From CAZXVW01 sp964644025 (GTDB lineage: Bacteria > Acidobacteriota > Terriglobia > Bryobacterales > Bryobacteraceae), in contig CAZXVW010000215.1 of NCBI GenBank assembly GCA_964644025.1, positions 1 through 6,634 of the forward strand: DNA of 6,634 nucleotides, read 5' to 3'. A program made the position numbers and the translations under genes. This document shows, piece by piece, positions 5,996 to 6,634 of the stretch. Positions within the stretch are counted from its first letter, which is position 1. Every line of letters starts with the position of its first letter. The notes beneath the pieces are model-generated. The model made no database searches. It saw only the letters and a program-made list of their open reading frames with translations, and was not told the origin of the DNA.

Positions 5996-6145
5996 GCCCT
6001 TAGAGCCGCCTGGGCGATTGACCGGTTCCCGCTGGACTCTGACCGGCCTGCTAAGCAGCAAACAACACTTACAGGAGCGCCAAACGGCAGTTTTGGCGCT
6101 CTCCATGGCTGCCGATACTGTCAGGGATGCCCTAAGAGCCCCCTG
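5996..6145 (+). repeat. Pair of imperfect 17-bp direct repeats
   Basis: GCCCTTAGAGCCGCCTG at 5996-6012 recurs as GCCCTAAGAGCCCCCTG at 6129-6145, 15 of 17 bases identical and 133 bp apart. A second repeated word, CTGTCAGGG, occurs at 5829-5837 and just before the second copy at 6118-6126. Repeats of this kind near a tRNA-type junction could be integrase or excisionase arm sites; that role is only an inference. Confidence 0.45.
6075..6101. repeat. Perfect 10-bp inverted repeat with 7-base loop
   Basis: GAGCGCCAAA (6075-6084) is the exact reverse complement of TTTGGCGCTC (6092-6101), with loop CGGCAGT. One bulged base would allow the stem to extend outward (GG at 6073-6074 with CC at 6103-6104 after T6102). 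No T-run follows on either strand, so a standard intrinsic terminator is not supported; a protein-binding site or RNA hairpin is more likely. Confidence 0.6.
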
Positions 6146-6172
6146 CAGACCATATCGACCATATAGCCATCA

Positions 6173-6201
6173 TTGCGAACATTGTCAATATGGATTATAT
6201 T
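6173..6201 (+). promoter_or_regulatory. Candidate sigma-70-type promoter of the accessory gene cluster
   Basis: TTGCGA (6173-6178; four of six consensus bases) and TATATT (6196-6201; five of six) are separated by 17 bases, the optimal spacing. This AT-rich patch stands out from GC-rich flanks. Transcription would start near 6208, which favours the ATG at 6238 as the first start codon downstream. CCATAT boxes at 6150-6155 and 6159-6164 and the inverted box ATATGG at 6188-6193 surround the -35 region and could be an operator. Confidence 0.5.
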
Positions 6202-6237
6202 GAGCAAATGGGACACATCCCATCAACCAGACATATC

Positions 6238-6375
6238 ATGACAACGAAGAAGGCTCAGATCCCTCTGAAGCGCACGGAGCCGAAGAGGGCTGAGATAGCG
6301 GCAGCAAAGAGGACCGGGGCATTGTACGCTCCTGACCATCTATTTCCGGAGGGCAAGAGAAAGGAGACCCAATGA
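6238..6375 (+). CDS. Small basic hypothetical protein (45 aa), first gene of the accessory cluster
   Basis: I do not recognise this protein. From the ATG at 6238 it has 45 residues, is strongly basic (many Lys and Arg, for example KRTEPKR at 11-17), and has no membrane segment or signal peptide. In-frame ATG codons at 6190 and 6208 would add 16 or 10 residues, but the first lies within and the second at the expected start point of the promoter transcript, so 6238 is preferred; no strong ribosome site marks it. The stop codon overlaps the next gene's start as ATGA (6372-6375), a layout typical of translational coupling. This overlap, plus the shared promoter, is the main reason to call it a gene. 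Its small size leaves real doubt. Confidence 0.5.
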   Translation: MTTKKAQIPLKRTEPKRAEIAAAKRTGALYAPDHLFPEGKRKETQ

Positions 6376-6533
6376 TCAAACCGAAGATCCTAAATTTTGC
6401 TATTGATCAGCCGCTGCTGAAGCGCATCGATGACTTTCGCTTTCGACATCGGTTCCCGAGCCGAGCGGCAGCGGTAAAGTGGCTGCTCCGCTGGGCATTG
6501 GACGAGAAGCCGAAGCCAAGGAAAGAGGGATGA
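6372..6533 (+). CDS. Ribbon-helix-helix DNA-binding protein (53 aa)
   Basis: A 53-aa protein with the layout of a ribbon-helix-helix (Arc/CopG-type) fold. A short strand (KILNFAI, 5-11) is followed by helix A (about 14-25, PLLKRIDDFRFR) and helix B starting at the family-typical PSRAAAVKWLLRWAL (29-43). The tail is basic. Such proteins dimerise and bind repeated operator boxes, often repressing their own operon; some are antitoxins. A strong ribosome site, AAGGAG (6361-6366), lies five bases before the ATG, and the start overlaps the previous stop. It is too short for most gene callers. The CCATAT boxes near the promoter are possible binding sites, which is only an inference. The gene ends four bases before the next start. 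Confidence 0.75.
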   Translation: MIKPKILNFAIDQPLLKRIDDFRFRHRFPSRAAAVKWLLRWALDEKPKPRKEG

Positions 6534-6537
6534 GGCA

Positions 6538-6634
6538 ATGGCCAAGATAAAGAGGAAGAGACCGGACGCGCAGATCACAGGGATGGCCGGAGAATTCCTG
6601 GTCGCCGGAAAGCTTTTCAAACGAGATTTCCAGG
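6538..6634 (+). CDS. N-terminal fragment, PD-(D/E)XK nuclease-like protein (runs off right edge)
   Basis: Only 32 codons are visible. After a very basic N-terminus (AKIKRKRP, 2-9) comes TGMAGEFLVAGKLFKRDFQ (14-32). The pattern G-x-x-G-E-F-L-V-A-x-x-L-x-x-R-x-(Y/F)-Q resembles the first helix of small PD-(D/E)XK nuclease-like proteins found as lone genes in many bacteria, in which a later strand carries D and Q-V-K catalytic residues. Those residues would be beyond the window, so the nuclease label is a tentative memory-based match. ATG at 6538 follows the ribbon-helix-helix stop by four bases; GAGG at 6532-6535 is close, and GAGGG upstream may serve as the ribosome site. Tight spacing places it in the same transcript. 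Confidence 0.55.
   Translation, partial: MAKIKRKRPDAQITGMAGEFLVAGKLFKRDFQ

Larger units (their letters stand above)
5784..6147. other. Non-coding, repeat-rich stretch next to the tRNA fragment
   Basis: About 360 bp without a credible gene. A 107-codon plus-strand frame (5880-6203) shows no family features and runs over the promoter at 6173-6201. The stretch is unusually rich in symmetry: a nested inverted repeat (5824-5890), ATCGCCC/GGGCGAT arms (5983-5989 and 6012-6018), the near-palindrome CTGCTAAGCAG (6048-6058), and a ten-base perfect stem (6075-6101). Direct repeats are listed separately. It could hold recombinase binding sites at an element end, an untranslated RNA, or decayed element sequence; the sequence does not decide. 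Confidence 0.5.

Noticed and set aside
5731..6110. tmRNA (ssrA) on the minus strand ending at the CCA
   Set aside because: The T arm and CCA fit, and GCTGCTTAG-like bases near 6050 resemble a tag end. No 5' tRNA-like end with the typical TTCGAC-GGG segment is found, and the frame ending at that TAG has a stop only a few codons earlier.
5784..6180. Group I intron splitting a tRNA-Leu gene
   Set aside because: The break falls in the anticodon loop, as in some bacterial tRNA introns. But no 5' exon (GCTGGAG plus D arm) was found, and I could not identify conserved P, Q, R and S core elements.
5880..6203. 107-codon plus-strand frame as a gene
   Set aside because: It has no recognisable domain, crosses several inverted repeats and the promoter at 6173-6201, and lacks a clear ribosome site.
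6390..6620. 76-codon minus-strand frame
   Set aside because: It lies opposite the ribbon-helix-helix gene and the nuclease-like gene start, which have ribosome sites and coupled starts; this frame has no family features.
1..6634. CRISPR array, rRNA or complete insertion sequence
   Set aside because: No regularly spaced identical repeats with unique spacers, no rRNA-like sequence and no transposase were seen. The 34-residue array is protein-coding and diverged in DNA.

Overview
The window is GC-rich, densely coded bacterial DNA. It reads as a conserved chromosomal block (about 1-5600) joined to an accessory region (about 5784-6634). The Mla/MCE lipid-transport genes and a lipobox-bearing sulfatase point to a diderm (Gram-negative-type) bacterium. 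The repeat-bearing MlaD with its basic C-terminal tail and the long-loop MlaF are, from memory, reminiscent of Acidobacteriota; Planctomycetota or Verrucomicrobiota are not excluded. The taxon is an inference, not something the sequence proves.

Left block, minus strand, read from right to left (4206 down to 1). Five closely spaced genes look like one operon: MlaE-type permease, MlaF-type ATPase, MlaD-type MCE protein, a ChbG/HpnK-family carbohydrate deacetylase, and a sulfatase lipoprotein that runs off the left edge. Gaps are about 8-52 bp. The first three form the inner-membrane core of an Mla-like lipid transporter. The last two are envelope- or glycan-modifying enzymes. No mlaB (STAS) or mlaC (periplasmic carrier) lies among them. 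The MCE protein carries five tandem units of exactly 34 residues after its MCE domain, and the ATPase has Ser where the Walker B catalytic Glu is expected.

Middle, plus strand (4292-5595). A P1/DmpA-family N-terminal-nucleophile peptidase is transcribed divergently from the Mla operon across an 85-bp spacer. A small PGPGW-type membrane protein follows.

Right block (5596-6634). After 135 bp with no gene there is a 53-nt fragment identical in layout to the 3' part of a class II tRNA (probably Leu), on the minus strand. It holds the anticodon-loop 3' side, variable arm, T arm and acceptor strand with CCA, but no 5' half. This is the usual scar of an integrative element inserted into a tRNA gene. 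About 400 bp of non-coding DNA with many inverted and direct repeats follows. Then comes a plausible sigma-70-type promoter and a coupled cluster: a 45-aa basic protein, a 53-aa ribbon-helix-helix regulator, and the start of a protein resembling PD-(D/E)XK nuclease-like proteins. No integrase is visible. The island idea predicts an intact tRNA gene and an integrase beyond the right edge.
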